Of a stretch of DNA of 64,000 bases, positions 1 through 11,369 are shown piece after piece (the first letter of the stretch is position 1; the number at the start of each line of letters is the position of its first letter). A program made the position numbers and the translations under genes. The DNA comes from Taxillus chinensis (lineage: Eukaryota > Streptophyta > Magnoliopsida > Santalales > Loranthaceae). The notes beneath the pieces are model-generated. The model saw only the letters and a program-made list of their open reading frames with translations, had not been told where the DNA came from and did no database searches. The DNA lies in NCBI GenBank assembly GCA_023512835.1, contig CM042087.1, positions 46,916,249 to 46,980,248 on the forward strand. The letters run 5' to 3'.

Positions 1-905
1 AGAACCCTGAAGACGCTCCTGTAACTGAGACATCAATTGAGTATCAGATCCTGTGATGACAATATCATCAACATAGACTAATAACAAAACAATGCCCTTG
101 TCAGTCTTGCAAAGAAATAATGAAGAATCATACCGACTTTGAACAAAAGAGAAGCGAAGAAGAGTATTGCGAAACTTTTCAAACCAGGCCCGTGGAGCTT
201 GTTTCAAACCGTATAGAGACCGTTTGAGCTTACAAACATCATGGGAGGGTGTAGAAAACAAGCCTGGAGGAGGAGTCATATAGATATCTTCCTTGAGGTC
301 CCCATGCAAAAATGCATTCTTAACATCCATCTGTCGTAAGAACCACCCTTTAGATGCAGCAATAGATAGAACAAGCCGGACAGTTGTCATCTTAGCCACA
401 GGGGCAAAGGTCTCTTCATAATCAATCCCATATTCCTGTCGATTTCCAAGAGCGACCAATCGTGCCTTATATCTGTCAAGGGAACCATCAGAGCGGAGCT
501 TAATAGAATAAACCCATTTACAACCAATGGGTTTAACACTAGCAGGACATGAAACAATATCCCAAGTGTGATTGTCTTGAAGTGCCTGAAGTTCCTCTTG
601 CATGGCTGTTATCCAGCAAGTCTGTGTAGCAGCCTGAGAATAAGAGGTAGGAACTGTAGTATTAGTTAAAATTGCAGAATAGCCATATCGATCCGGAGGA
701 CGAATGTGCCGAGTTGATCGTCGAAGAATCATTGGAGCATTGTCAGGAACAGGGTCGGGAAGGACTGGAGACGAAGGGGGCAGGCGTCGTGTGTAGACAA
801 GGCCAGGCGTGAACCGTTTATCAAAAGAAGAATCATCAAAGTGAGGCAGTACAATAGGATCAGATGTCGAAAGATCTTGCTGAAAATAGTATTCATGTTC
901 AAAGA
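1..905 (-). pseudogene. copia integrase tail and reverse transcriptase, open to window edge
   Basis: The minus frame stays open for about 300 codons to the left edge. It contains recognisable copia RT blocks: a stretch reading IGCKWVYSIKLRSDGSL, then DVKNAFLHGDL, then KRSLYGLKQAPRAWFEKF, and the catalytic YVDD box near 70-81. The segment before it (about 905-660) is the variable linker between integrase and RT. RT copies element RNA into cDNA in virus-like particles. No start codon is expected because this is internal to a polyprotein. It is unclear whether the rest of the ORF is intact outside the window. Confidence 0.9.
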
Positions 906-2458
906 AAATCACATCCCGAGAGATACGCCATCGATTATTAAGTGAATCATAACACACAAAACCTTTATGATTAGGACTGTAACCCATAAAGGCACATTGA
1001 ACAGATTGGGCGGCCAACTTATGACGTTCATGAGCAGGTAAATGAACAAAACAAACACACCCGAAAGTATGTAGCATATGATAATTAGGATGTTTACCAA
1101 AAATTCGATAGTAGGGAGAATCAAACTTCAATTGTGGAGATGGTAAACGATTAATCAGATAAACTGCAGTAGATAAAGCTTCGGTCCAAAACTTAACTGG
1201 AACAGAAGATTCTAACAACAATGTGCGCACCATATCCAACGAGATGTCTATTTTTCCGTTCGGCAAGTCCATTTCAGTTGAGGTGTATAAGGACATGATC
1301 GTTGTGAAACAATACCCTTGTTATGGAGAAATGCTTGAAACTCATGAGACATGTATTCACCACCATTGTCAGATCGTAAGGCTTTAATACAAGTGGAGAA
1401 CTGAGTTTCAATATATGTCACAAAGGTTTGAAACACCTGGTAAACACCTCGCTTTGGAATGTAAAAAATAGATCCATGTGAATCGATTGTAATCATCAAT
1501 AAATGTCACAAAATATTTATATTGAGCATGTGAAATAACCAGGTGTAATTCCCCCAAACATCACTATGAATAATGTCAAAACATTTATTGGCACGACTAC
1601 CCAAAATAGGAAAAGGCAATGTCTTACTTTTGCCCAGTTTACAAGAAGAACAATCAACTAATAAACTCTTATCTGTAGAACCAAGAACACCACTTTGCAA
1701 CAAATGAGTCAAAACAACGTTATTTGGATGACCTAATCGTCTATGCCAGATGCCACCATTATTTTCAACAACCGAAGAAGCTAATGACAAAGTCGGAGGA
1801 ACGGTAAATTGTAATGGAAATAACCTGCCTACTTTAGGCCCCTTCGCTATCACCTTCCCTGACACCTGATCCTGCACAATACAACCATCACGATGAAAGT
1901 GGACATCATAGTTATTATCCACCATTTGACCAACAGAAAGTAAATTAGTAGATAATTTAGGAGAAACCAAGACATGTCGGAAGGAGGAGCTAATATCACC
2001 AACTGTCGTAATGGGAATATTATTTCCATCAGCAACTTGAATATGCTGAGTACCAGTATACGGGCGTTGATTATGCAGTAAAGCAGATGCACCAGTCATA
2101 TGATTTGTCGCGCGGAATCAACAAACCAAGGAGAAGGAACAGAAGTAATAGTCTTACCTGTCCCTTGAAGACCAAGAGCGAGAAAGGCAGAGAGAATCAT
2201 CTGTTGAACCATATCCGGTGTGAGAACAGATTGATTATTGCCAAGCAACCATGGATGGTGAACCAAGATTGTGCGAGTCGGATACCGCAGCATGAAGGGC
2301 TTGTGGTCTACGGTTTTGAGGCCGTGTAGGACACTCCTTAATAATATGTCCGTTTTGCTTGCAATAATTACGGAACTTCTTACTACAATGACGAGCAATA
2401 TGACCAAATTCTTTGCAACTGTAACACTATATTGTTCCCTGCCCTCGGGTCCGAGCAA
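906..2458 (-). pseudogene. copia gag zinc knuckle, protease and integrase, frameshifted
   Basis: From 2458 down the minus strand encodes a CCHC knuckle (C-YS-C-KEFG-H-IARH-C), then a protease-like PWFVDSA with alanine where copia proteases normally have glycine. The integrase zinc-binding part WHRRLGHPN ... CSSCKLGKSK follows (HHCC), near 1870-1620. An integrase catalytic stretch with RSDNGGEY lies at about 1390-1360. The reading frame changes near 2100, 1500 and 1240, so no single polyprotein can be made. The tail FGCVCFVHLPAHERHKLAA at about 1080-1010 is typical of the end of copia integrase. Confidence 0.85.
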
Positions 2459-3039
2459 AGATAGGCAACATTAACTATTTCGGATGATCCACCAGTTGCA
2501 CCGATAGCGGCTTGTGTCGCCAATCTTTGTTCCTCGCGCAGCAATTCACCAAAACATACATCCAAACAAGGAACCGGATCTCTATTCAGTAACCCAGCCC
2601 GAGCAGTTTCAAATTCAGGTCTGAGCTTCATCAAAAACTGATCACGACGACTCACTTCATGAATAGCTTGAAGACTAGCTAAAGTCTCCGTTGACACCTT
2701 AGCATAGATAATACCAGAATATTCGCTCCATAAAGTAAGAAAGCCAGAATAATATTGTTCAATTGAGAGATTACCTTGACTATAATGACTCATATCAAGT
2801 TCCAATTGAAAACGTCTTGCAGTATTATTTTGATTGTAGGCCTGTTGCAAGTATTCCCACATGTCTTTAGCCGTGCCAAAGGAACGTAAATTGTTCACCA
2901 TATGGACCTCAATAGATCCCAAAATCCATGAAACAATCTGAGCATCCTTTGCCTCCCATTGACGAAGATCGTTTGAATCTATCGGAGCGGGAGAAGACCC
3001 ATCAAGATGACCCCAAAGCTCCTTCCCTTTCAAAAACAT
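2383..3039 (-). pseudogene. copia gag (UBN2-type capsid)
   Basis: An open frame of about 218 codons on minus starts at an ATG at 3039. It reads LRQWEAKDAQIVSWILGSI, then the MWEYLQQAYNQNNTARRFQLE region and a QFLMKLRPEFETARAGLL segment. This is the layout of the plant copia gag family (UBN2 / gag-polypeptide). It would form the virus-like particle. The frame is lost at its 3' end just before the zinc knuckle, which continues in another frame. Confidence 0.85.
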
Positions 3040-3280
3040 CTTGAACCGAAATGCCCATGCGGCATAATTCTTTCCCGTAAATCGATAGCTAAGATTGCAT
3101 GTGTTTTCTCGGAAGACATTCTAAACAGAATTGGCACTCACAAGTACAAGCCAGCAATCCAAGAATTATTGATCAGAATTAATCAACCTAAAACCAAAAA
3201 AACAAAAAAACCAAGAACAAGCCAGCAATCCAAGAATAAAAAGGAAAACGACAGATTCAACAAAGAATTCAAGTTATGTG

Positions 3281-3537
3281 GCTCTCGATACCATAACAAC
3301 TTTTGAGAAAATTGCCTCAATGTGTTTTCCTTTGCTTTCATTCTATTAAATAATAGTCCGTACAATCTATTTTAGGTAACCTAATACATATTCCTAATCT
3401 CAATATACAGCTATAAAGACAGAATATATACAATTAAGAAGAGAGGTAAATCAAAAGAGAAAAAATTGGAAACAACTTAAATAAGGAAACTCCTAATTAG
3501 AGCAGTTGTCTAATTCTTGTCTTGATTGATAAATCAC
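3281..3537 (-). mobile_element. probable copia 5' LTR and tRNA-Met primer binding site
   Basis: On the minus strand the bases at 3293-3281 read TGGTATCGAGAGC, one change from the usual initiator-Met primer site that follows copia 5' LTRs. The LTR should occupy about 3294-3537. It starts with TG at 3537 and has a TATA-like stretch inside. Its outer limit is set by where recognisable gypsy integrase begins (about 3538). I see no target duplication because the other end is outside the window. Confidence 0.55.
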
Positions 3538-4062
3538 TCTTCCCCCGGTTGGGGGACACTTTGGTTACCACGAACGTTGCAACGGGTTAAGCGAGTTTTA
3601 CCTGGTCTGGCATGAGGACCTCAATCAAAGATTTTATAAAGAACCGTGACACTTGCCACCCTGTAAATATGATTGCATGACCCCAATGGGCCTCCTTCAA
3701 CCCCTGCTTATACCTCAACGAATTTGGACTGATGTGTCCATGGATTTCATAGAAGGTTTACCAAATTCAGCAAGCTATACCGGTAATCATGGTTGTTGTT
3801 GATCGTTTGTCAAAATATGCACATTTTACTCCGCTTAAACATCCATACACGACAATAGGGGTGGCAAAAGCGTTTATTGATAATATTGTCAAACTTCATG
3901 GAGTACCATCCTCAATTGTATCCGATAGGGACAAGGTGTTTGTGAGCCTGTTTTGGAAAACGTTGTTCCACTGCGCAGGGGACATCATTAAACCTGAGCT
4001 CAAGTTACCACCCTCAAACTGATGGGCGGACGGAAGTGGTGAACCGTACTCTGGAACAAGCA
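3538..4062 (+). pseudogene. gypsy integrase, N-terminal and catalytic part
   Basis: Several frames together give the zinc-binding region with H-x-YH and later Cys residues (about 3555-3690). Next comes [15 protein letters not shown] at about 3727-3770 with the first catalytic Asp, then [15 protein letters not shown] (3792 on). GVPSSIVSDRDKVF at about 3900-3940 carries the second catalytic Asp. The frame changes at about 3780 and again near 4010. The line breaks off where the solo LTR enters, inside the conserved DGRTEVVNRTLEQ segment. Confidence 0.88.
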
Positions 4063-6534
4063 CGTAAAGACTCGTATTTGGGTAGTCTTGAGAGATAGTC
4101 ATTCTATGGGAATGTAACTATCTGGACGGTAGTGTAGCCGTCAATGTAAGCATTTTGATCGTACTTGGGCCCGATTCCGAGTCGGGGCCCCATTTGACCC
4201 GATTGTTGACTTTTTGGGGTCTATTGGTTGACTTTACGTTTGAGCGGTCATTTGGGTGTAATAATATCGGTCTAGTATTGTGCTCGTCATTTCGAGCGTT
4301 TTGACCGCAGTTTGACTCAATTTGGAGTTCGGGGCCTTGGAGGTCAATTATTGGGTCAATGGTTGACTAAGTCGGTTGATGCGGAAATATAAATAGCAGA
4401 AAAAAAAAAAGAAGCTTTCACTTTACGTTTCACGTTTGTGCGTTAGAGAGGGGAGAGCTTGAGAGAGCTTGGAGCCTTCGATTTGAGGCGTTTTGAGCTC
4501 GTTCGAACATCAAGAATCATTCAAGTAGGTGTCCTTGAACTTCTTATCTTGATTCTATGCTTGGTATGCACGAATTTATCATGATTTATGAAATTGAGCA
4601 TGAACCCTAGAATTTGGGGAAAACCAATTTTGAGTTAAATCAAATGGTTTAGCATAAGATTTGTGGTTAAGAACGGGTTTATATCATTGTGGATATATGT
4701 TTCGTGATTTTGGGGTTGATTAACTGTGTTTTTCATGAGGGTTGATAAGTCAACCATGGAAATTTGGGTTTAGAGCTAGAATTCTGGAAATCTGGAATTT
4801 GATGCGTGTTTCTGTTGTTTCCGTGCGATTTAGAGGCGTTCTGGATGCATTTTGAGGTAAATATCGCAGTCTGTTGCGTAGGATGCGTGTTTGCGCGTGT
4901 CTGGGGGGGTTACTGGGTTGATTCCAGACGAAGAACAGGCAAAAACGACGATGAACAGTACCCTGGGCACGTTACTGGGTCGAACTGACGAAAATCCGAA
5001 GGTCTGGGTCGAAGGGTCGAAGATCCAGGGTCGTAGGGTCGTAGTTCGTAGACCCGTAGTTCGTAGGTCGAAGGTTCGTAGTTTGTAGGTCGAAGGTTCG
5101 TAGTTCATAGGGTCGTAGTTCGTAGACCCGTAGTTCGAAGGTTCGAAGGTTCGAAGGTTCGAAGTTCGTAGTTCGTAGGGTCGTAGTCCGAAGGTCGTAG
5201 CCTCGCTTCGAGTCTTCGAGGCGCGCTGCAGCTCCGCATTCCGCAGCTACGAGTCGCCGTTCCGCAGCTACGAGGCGCAGGTTCTGAGCTACGAGTCGCA
5301 GCTCCAACAGTGTAATTGGACACTGGACAGCACTGGACTGGACCTATTTACATCGTAACCTATACCGATCTACCAGTTAAGTAATATATACTTAAGTTAG
5401 AATGTAAATAACGAAATACCCCCCATTTGGATTCAAAGAAAAATACTAGACAAATTAATTCATACTATTTCAAAATGTGAAAATTGGGTTTTAGTGTAAA
5501 ATCTCGGAAAAACCCAAAAGTTCGTAGTGGTGAATTTTTGGAAAGTGGGGTTAGACATCTCGAGAAAAATCCCCAAAAAATCAGATTATCTTATTTATGC
5601 TATGGGAACCCAATGCCAGGACTTTTGATTTCAAGAAAATAGCTGCTATGGGTACTTCCTTCATAAATCAAGGATTGAGGATTTACTTGTGAAGACCGGC
5701 TACGGTCTAAAGGAAAGGTTGAGAATGACATGCCATACTCATGTTAATATGTTGGTGTGAGGTATTGGGGCATGAACTCCGTGACTTGTTTGGGTTCTCA
5801 CCGTGATGCACCGATGGTGCTATGTGGTTGACGTGGCAGGCATATGCACCGATGGCAGGCCTGTGTGGCAACCGTGGCCGGGCATATATGCGCTATGGAC
5901 AGGCTAAGGCCTGAGTTGAGCCGTTGAGCTCGTGGAGCTAGGGCCGAGTGCCCTGAGCTAGGATCCCATGGAGGATCGTGGACAAGTTGTCTGTGTGAGC
6001 AGGGCCGAGTCCCGATGTTTGTTTGCAGGCCGAGTCCCTGATGGTTGTGCACACTACACGGTGCACGAGTACACAGAGCATGTAGTATAGACTTGTATGT
6101 CTGCATGATGTGGAGTTTTGGGGTCACCTACTGAGCTTGTCGCTCACCCCTACTTGTTGTTTACCCTTTTCAGGTGTGACCCGAGACTAGTGGAGGACTT
6201 TCTTCCAGGAGGACGCACACTACTCTGATGTATGATACAGTAATCTTCTGTATTGTTTTATGTGATATCCCGGACATGGGTCCGTGGACAGTTATATTTG
6301 CATACTGTATGATGTGATGTCTGTATGATTGTTTGACTCTTTGTATGCATGATGATATATGGGAAAGTACAGGATTACCCTTGATGTATGATATGTACGG
6401 GGTTGCATATTTGAGACAAGACCCGCGGTGTAGTCTCTATTGGTGCTTAGTCACCAACCCCTTGACCTTTCGGGTGCGGGCAAGGGGAAGTCATGTACCC
6501 GGTTTCGGGTTCCCTGGAATTCGGGGACGTGACA
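4063..6534 (+). mobile_element. solo LTR, 2.47 kb, gypsy type (same family as 31835-34003)
   Basis: The sequence from cGTAAAGACTCG to GACGTGACA matches, end to end, the element at 31835-34003, which has clean TG...CA ends and a target duplication. Here the first T is mutated to C and the flanking target duplication (AGCAC versus GTACC) is no longer recognisable. No primer site follows and no polypurine tract precedes, and gypsy integrase resumes directly, so it is a solo LTR left by LTR-LTR recombination. It carries a GTCGAAGGTTCGTAG-type minisatellite at about 5000-5210 followed by a CCGCAGCTACGAG repeat (5217-5307). The other copy has different repeats at the same place. Confidence 0.85.
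5000..5307. repeat. LTR-internal degenerate minisatellite
   Basis: Short units such as GGTCGTAGTTCGTAG and GTTCGAAG are repeated many times with shuffling (5000-5210). A second block with CCGCAGCTACGAG units follows (5217-5307). Long open frames on both strands here are a by-product of the repeat and do not look like genes. Confidence 0.85.
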
Positions 6535-7284
6535 GTACCTTCGTTGCTTTGTGGGTGATCGGCCAAAGAAGTGGATGGATTGGCTCACTTGGGCGGAATA
6601 TAGCTATAATACATCCGTTCATGCGATTACAAAAAACTTCCCCATACGAAGGCGTGTATGGGCAACCTCCGCCTTCGGTTCTCGATTATGTTCCTGGCAC
6701 AACCTCTGTTCAAAGTTGTGGATGAGTTCCTACGCGATCGCACCACTATATTGCGAGAGCTCCGACATAATCTCACAATTGCCCAGGAGCGTATGAAGAA
6801 ACGGGCAGACCTATGTCGACGGGAAGTTAGTTTCGCTATTGGTGACTATGTCTATCTTAAGCTTGACCTTACCGCCAGGCGTCCGTAGCTGCCCGAAGTT
6901 CATTTAAACTCTCGCCCGGTTTTTTGGTCCCTTCCGAGTGATCGAAAAAATCGGGCCCGTCGCCTACAAATTGGACCTCCCCGTAGGGTCGTTTATTCAT
7001 AATGTTTTCCATGTGAGCCACTTGAAGAAAGGGGTTGGTGTTGTTTCCCCAGCTTCTCCTGGGCTTGATCCCAATTTCGGAGACGTCAACAATGATGCCT
7101 CAACCAGAGGCGATCCTTGACAGGAGGACTATTCAGAAAGGCAAGTTCCGTCCCAAAACCGAAATATTGGTGAGGTGGAAGGGTGCCTTGCCTGAGGATG
7201 CTACATGGGAAGATCTGCGTCGTTTTGGCCGAACATATCCACACTTCATCCTTGAGGACAAGGAATTTCAAAGGGGGGGCGGAA
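6535..7284 (+). pseudogene. gypsy integrase C-terminus with chromodomain
   Basis: After the solo LTR the gypsy pol frame resumes with GDRPKKWMDWLTWAEYSYNT, the end of the integrase core. The basic C-terminal part follows (VGDY-like [37 protein letters not shown]). Finally comes a chromodomain-like EILVRWKGALPEDATWED (about 7165-7220), which in this class targets integration to chromatin marks. Frame changes near 6650, 6720, 6890 and 7040, with a stop after the LDLTARRP segment, make it non-functional. The purine run at 7268-7282 is the expected polypurine tract. Confidence 0.88.
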
Positions 7285-7820
7285 TGATGTGTGCGGGGTG
7301 CACGGCCCATGACCCTGATCGTGCGAGACAGCGATCGGTCACGTTCCGGTTGTGCGGGTCGTCTGTGGCTGGATCGCGGGTGATGCAAAACAGAACACGA
7401 TCACGTCGTCCGTAATGGGGTTGATCGGTAGAGATAGTTGCTAATAAATGGGCCACGTTGTATGCAACGTGAGTGTACATAGGCTTGTCTTTTCCTTAAT
7501 TTCCGTAAGTTTGTTTGGCTCGTTCGTATTGTACGTCCTATAAAAGGATAGTCTTTTTAATTGAAGGATATGCAGAATTTACAATTTCCCATATCTCTTT
7601 TCTCTTCTTTCCTCCCAAGTTCTTTTCCCCGTACGTTTCTACCAGACTCCTCGCCCACCTTTATCGCCTGCTCTCCCGTGTTGGTGACGAAGAGAGCCTG
7701 CCGACGAGCATAGGCGAGTGAGCCATACCTCTGCGATGTCGGCGAACAATGAGATCTGGAGGAGAGCGGCGAAGATATCTAGAGGGCTGGACACTGCCGT
7801 TTTCCATCAAAACGACGGAT
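7285..7820 (+). mobile_element. probable 3' LTR of the gypsy element
   Basis: It starts with TGATGTGTGCGGGG directly after the polypurine tract and holds a good TATA box (TATAAAAG at 7539-7546), as an LTR promoter should. The right border cannot be fixed: I see no clear CA end or target duplication, and 7820 is a guess based on the change to AT-rich sequence. Confidence 0.5.
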
Positions 7821-8639
7821 CAAATTGAGTTTTATTTATTCGTCCGTTGGATCAGGCATTTCAATGATGATATGTCATCAGCGGAAATAGATCCATCAAA
7901 TTTTGAGCCTCGTCTATGCTTTAATATTTATTTTATTATAGGTTTAAATAATTTAAAATTATTTATAAGTAATTTAAATTTATAGTTTTTAAAAATAATT
8001 ATGTAATTTTTAAATTTGTTTTCGGTTTCTAAAAATTAATACTCAATATTTTTAAAAACTATCATCGAATTTCATTTTTTTTGTTTGGTTGCTATTTTGT
8101 TTTTTGTGGAAGGGGGGCAGGGCCTTGTGCGGAGTCTTTGGTGCACGGTGGTGCGAGGGGAGAGGGGGGATTCATCGAGGTGGTGCGGGGCTCGCATGAG
8201 GCGGGCGCGGAGGTAGTACAAAGTCGAAAAAAAATAAAAACACGCATAAAGTGTTTTCATTTTTTCGGTATTCAAAAACATTTTGTTTTTGAAAATTTAT
8301 TTTGAAAACACATGACAAACAAAAAAAATGCATTTTTGGTATTAAAAAACAGAAAACACGTTCCGAGAACAGATACCAAACACGCTCATATATTGCCTCA
8401 TCTATGCTTTAGTATTTATTTATTTATTTTATTGTCCGAGATATTAATATATATACGAATAATGTTACATATAAGTTTTTTATGTAATTTTTTTTGTGGT
8501 GATAATATTTTATTAATTCTTATTAGATCACGGGTTAAATGTGATCAAATTACTTACCAATGACATTGTAAGGATTTTTCCGATATCGTGTCATGTGTGT
8601 TTGTTTTATGTTATTTTGTTTGTTGTATGTTGTTCTCAT
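7821..8639. other. AT-rich spacer with a short direct repeat
   Basis: No gene seen. A segment CTATGCTTTAATATTTATTT near 7915 recurs with few changes near 8403 (CTATGCTTTAGTATTTATTT). A small GC-rich patch between them (8105-8220) reads open on both strands but has no recognisable product. This could be an insertion flanked by duplicated target, but the repeats are too weak to be sure. Confidence 0.4.
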
Positions 8640-10018
8640 AATTATATTCATGTGATTAGTTATTGATTAAGAGCACATGCTAGTTTCGGTCTATGGTAGA
8701 TATTGTATCAGCTCATCGCTTGTGGGTTAATAAATTTGTAGGATGTTTTTGGTGTGTCAGAATAGGTGTCAATAATTATATTCACGTGGGTGTGGGCTTG
8801 GTTTGATACCGAGGTCTATGAAATCTTATGATGATAGTTGTGACATTTGATTCAGTTGGCTTTTCAAGGACGAAAAGTTCTAAGATGGGGAAGATGTAAG
8901 GATCCGTATATGTGTTAGCATAACTTATAATCTATATTTGATGTTAAAAAAAGTTATTTTTAGAATGTGGCCATTAATACAATCGTTTTAACTATATTTG
9001 GGCCTAATTTGAGGTCCTGGAAGCCTTCATGGGTTATTTAGTAATTTTTGAGAGTTAAATTGAGGGTTAATAAATGAAAAATAAAATTTATGAGGGCTTT
9101 TTGGAAATTATTAAAAAGGAGGACGAATTTTAATTAAAAATAGGGTTTGAGGGTTTTATTTTGAAAAACCCTAGCCGTCTGAGGAGAGTGCATATTGTTC
9201 TTCGCGTTCTTCGTCGTTCTTCTCCGATTCTAGACTGTTCTTGCGAGTTTAATCCTTTCGGAAGGCAAGAGGTAGGTGATTTTTAATCCTTGATTAGCCT
9301 ATTGCATGAACGCAGATCGTAGAATCAATATGGGTTGAAGTTTTATATGAAAATATACGAGATATATATATATATATATGTAATTCTATGTATGAGTCGT
9401 TGTCGTTGGTGCGTGTGCGTTGGAGCAACCTTGCTAGCGTGGAGGTGGAAGAAGAACAGCGGCAAATACCGGCCGTGCAGTGGAGATGGAAGTGGAGGGG
9501 GCGTGGCAACCGCCGCCCCACGTGGAGATGGGAGAAGGGGAAGGGGCGGCGGCAACCGCCGCCCGTGGAATGTCCGTGCGCTGCGCGCCGCCGCGCCGCG
9601 CGCCCGAACGTCTTCTTCGCATTGGTGTAGAGGGAGAGAAGGGGGCAACGACATCCGAGCCGCCGCCATGGATTCGATACGCACGCCGTGGGTCCGGTAC
9701 GCACGTCATGGATGATGGAGTCGGCGCCGTATATTAAATCAAATAATTTAAAAATAATACTAATAATAATACTAATAATAAAGATAATGTTGTGCTTGGA
9801 CTGGTTTGGTATGTCAAATATATACATTGTGTGGGCTTGAAACTTATAGTGTAAATATTGTAAGTATTATTAGGCTGATATTTATAATTTAGCATCAAAG
9901 ATATTATCGTGGTGTGTTTCCATTGATTTGATATTAAAAACTTAATTTAGTTGTGCTTGATAATATTAATTTGATATTTTTAAAAAATGATATTTGTGGC
10001 TTGATATTAGTTATTTGA

Positions 10019-10061
<43 letters not shown>

Positions 10062-10994
10062 TAGTTATACCAATTATGGGATTCTTGAGTTAGTGTTTAA
10101 TGCGTGTGGATTTGGTGATTGGAATTGGTGTTGTAAATTATGTGTGGATGTGATAAATTGGTATTTATTAATTATGTGTGTGGACTATGTGATAAATTAG
10201 TGTTTATTAATTATGGGTGTTGATTTTGTGATGAGATTAGTTGGGTTAACTGCGGATCCCACATAGAGCGGCAAGAGGCCACAGGTCCCTTATGTGGTGG
10301 TAACCCAAGTCCCATATGTGCAGGTTGTTACACCACAGGTCCCACATATGGTTGTCTAGTAGTGATATGAATTCCTGGAGTTGATAGCGGGAATCCCGTG
10401 GATGGATGAATGGCGGTGTGAACCTTTAATGATGGAAATGTGATGTGATGTCTTATTTGTGATTTAATGAAATTTAATTGTGATAGAATGTGACATTACA
10501 CTAAGCACAAACATACACCGATCATACTGGACTTAGGAATTCATGTAATAGAAGCCTGGAGATGGGGATCACCTACCTGGCATTCGTGCTCACCCTACTT
10601 TATTTTTTTTTATTTCTTACAGGTTGTAGGGAATAGCTGGTGGAGCCATAGTGAAGCAGGATGGAACATCCTTGGTGTATAATTTATTTAGTAGACAATT
10701 TGTTTTTATTTTATTTTATCGTTTTATTTCCGGGCTTGGGTCCGTGACGGTTGTAGAACCTTGTTGGTAAAACTTATATGTGAGTTATTCTGTGTGTTGG
10801 ATATTGTGGGAATTGAATGCAATGTCATATCATTTTAATAAATCTTGAATTGAATACATTGAGAAGTACAATTCTACCTCTGTTGTGGAGTTGTACATGA
10901 CTGGGTTGAACACTAATCCCCTCAACTCCTTTAGTGTGGGTGTGAGAAAGTCGCATTTCTAGTTCTGTTATTTTCCGGATTTTGAGACGTGACA
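8640..10994 (+). mobile_element. 3' end of a Tekay-like gypsy element: pol tail, polypurine tract, LTR
   Basis: At 8860-8894 the plus strand reads TTCAAGGACGAAAAGTTCT followed by the purine-rich AAGATGGGGAAGA and then TGTAAGGATCC. A FEDE-like end of pol, polypurine tract and LTR start in this order is the usual 3' end of Tekay/Del-type gypsy elements. The LTR spans 8895-10994, ending in GAGACGTGACA. It has the same late-LTR layout as the two solo LTRs (CACCTACC ... GCTCACCCTACTT ... ACAG; GGGCTTGGGTCCGTG). Flanking 5-mers (GAAGA, GACAT) do not match, fitting a 3' LTR whose 5' partner is lost. Open frames on both strands at 9294-9827 are in a GC-rich insert of this LTR. Confidence 0.65.
10021..10057. 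repeat. (TA)n microsatellite inside LTR
   Basis: About 18 TA units in the Tekay-like LTR. Confidence 0.95.
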
Positions 10995-11369
10995 GACATG
11001 GGCACGAAAACAAAAACCTGCGTGCATATGTATACTAATATTTTTATTTATTAATTTTGGTGATTTGTTTTTTAAGAAATACCAAATTTTCTTTGTTCGG
11101 TGCGCGCTTCGTAGGGTTGCGATGAATAAATATGACTTTTTTTTTTGTTTTTTTTAAATTAAAATTTAAATTTATTGGAAAGTGAAGGACCCGTGAATTA
11201 TTTGTAGCAAATTATTGGAAATCCACGATACATCATAAAAGCGAGGCCAATTGGGTGAGAGACAACACAGAAGAAGCAGGGTGGCACCACCGGCCACACT
11301 CGTACGACGCTGTGTGGGTCGCGCATTCGCGCTACGTTCCGGGTCTCGCTCTGGCTGTGGGTCTCGCTG

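Larger units (their letters stand above)
1..3537 (-). mobile_element. Ty1/copia LTR retrotransposon, 5' part (runs off left edge)
   Basis: Reading the minus strand from 3537 down, the order is LTR, tRNA-Met type primer site, gag, protease, integrase, reverse transcriptase. Protease-integrase-RT is the Ty1/copia order. The gag and RT frames are largely open, whereas integrase is broken by frame changes near 1240 and 1500, so the copy is decayed but fairly young. The RNase H and 3' LTR lie beyond the window. The right end abuts gypsy integrase sequence at about 3538, so this element probably inserted into the gypsy element next door. Order and motifs are seen; insertion order is inferred. Confidence 0.9.
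3538..7820 (+). mobile_element. decayed Ty3/gypsy chromodomain element, interrupted by a solo LTR
   Basis: Gypsy integrase coding sequence runs from about 3538 to 4062. It is interrupted by a foreign LTR (4063-6534) and resumes in register at 6535 (YLRCFVGDRPKKWMDW), continuing to the chromodomain and a polypurine tract at about 7268-7282. No intact gag, protease or RT is present upstream, because the copia element replaces that side. The host element was therefore there first. Its 3' LTR starts near 7285; its end is uncertain. Confidence 0.85.

Noticed and set aside
4972..5323. Open frames rich in Arg, Thr and Leu repeats
   Set aside because: Produced by the LTR minisatellite in several frames; not genes.
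9294..9827. Long overlapping open frames on both strands (up to 177 codons)
   Set aside because: They lie in a GC-rich insert of the Tekay-like LTR, are open on both strands because of base composition, and show no domain.
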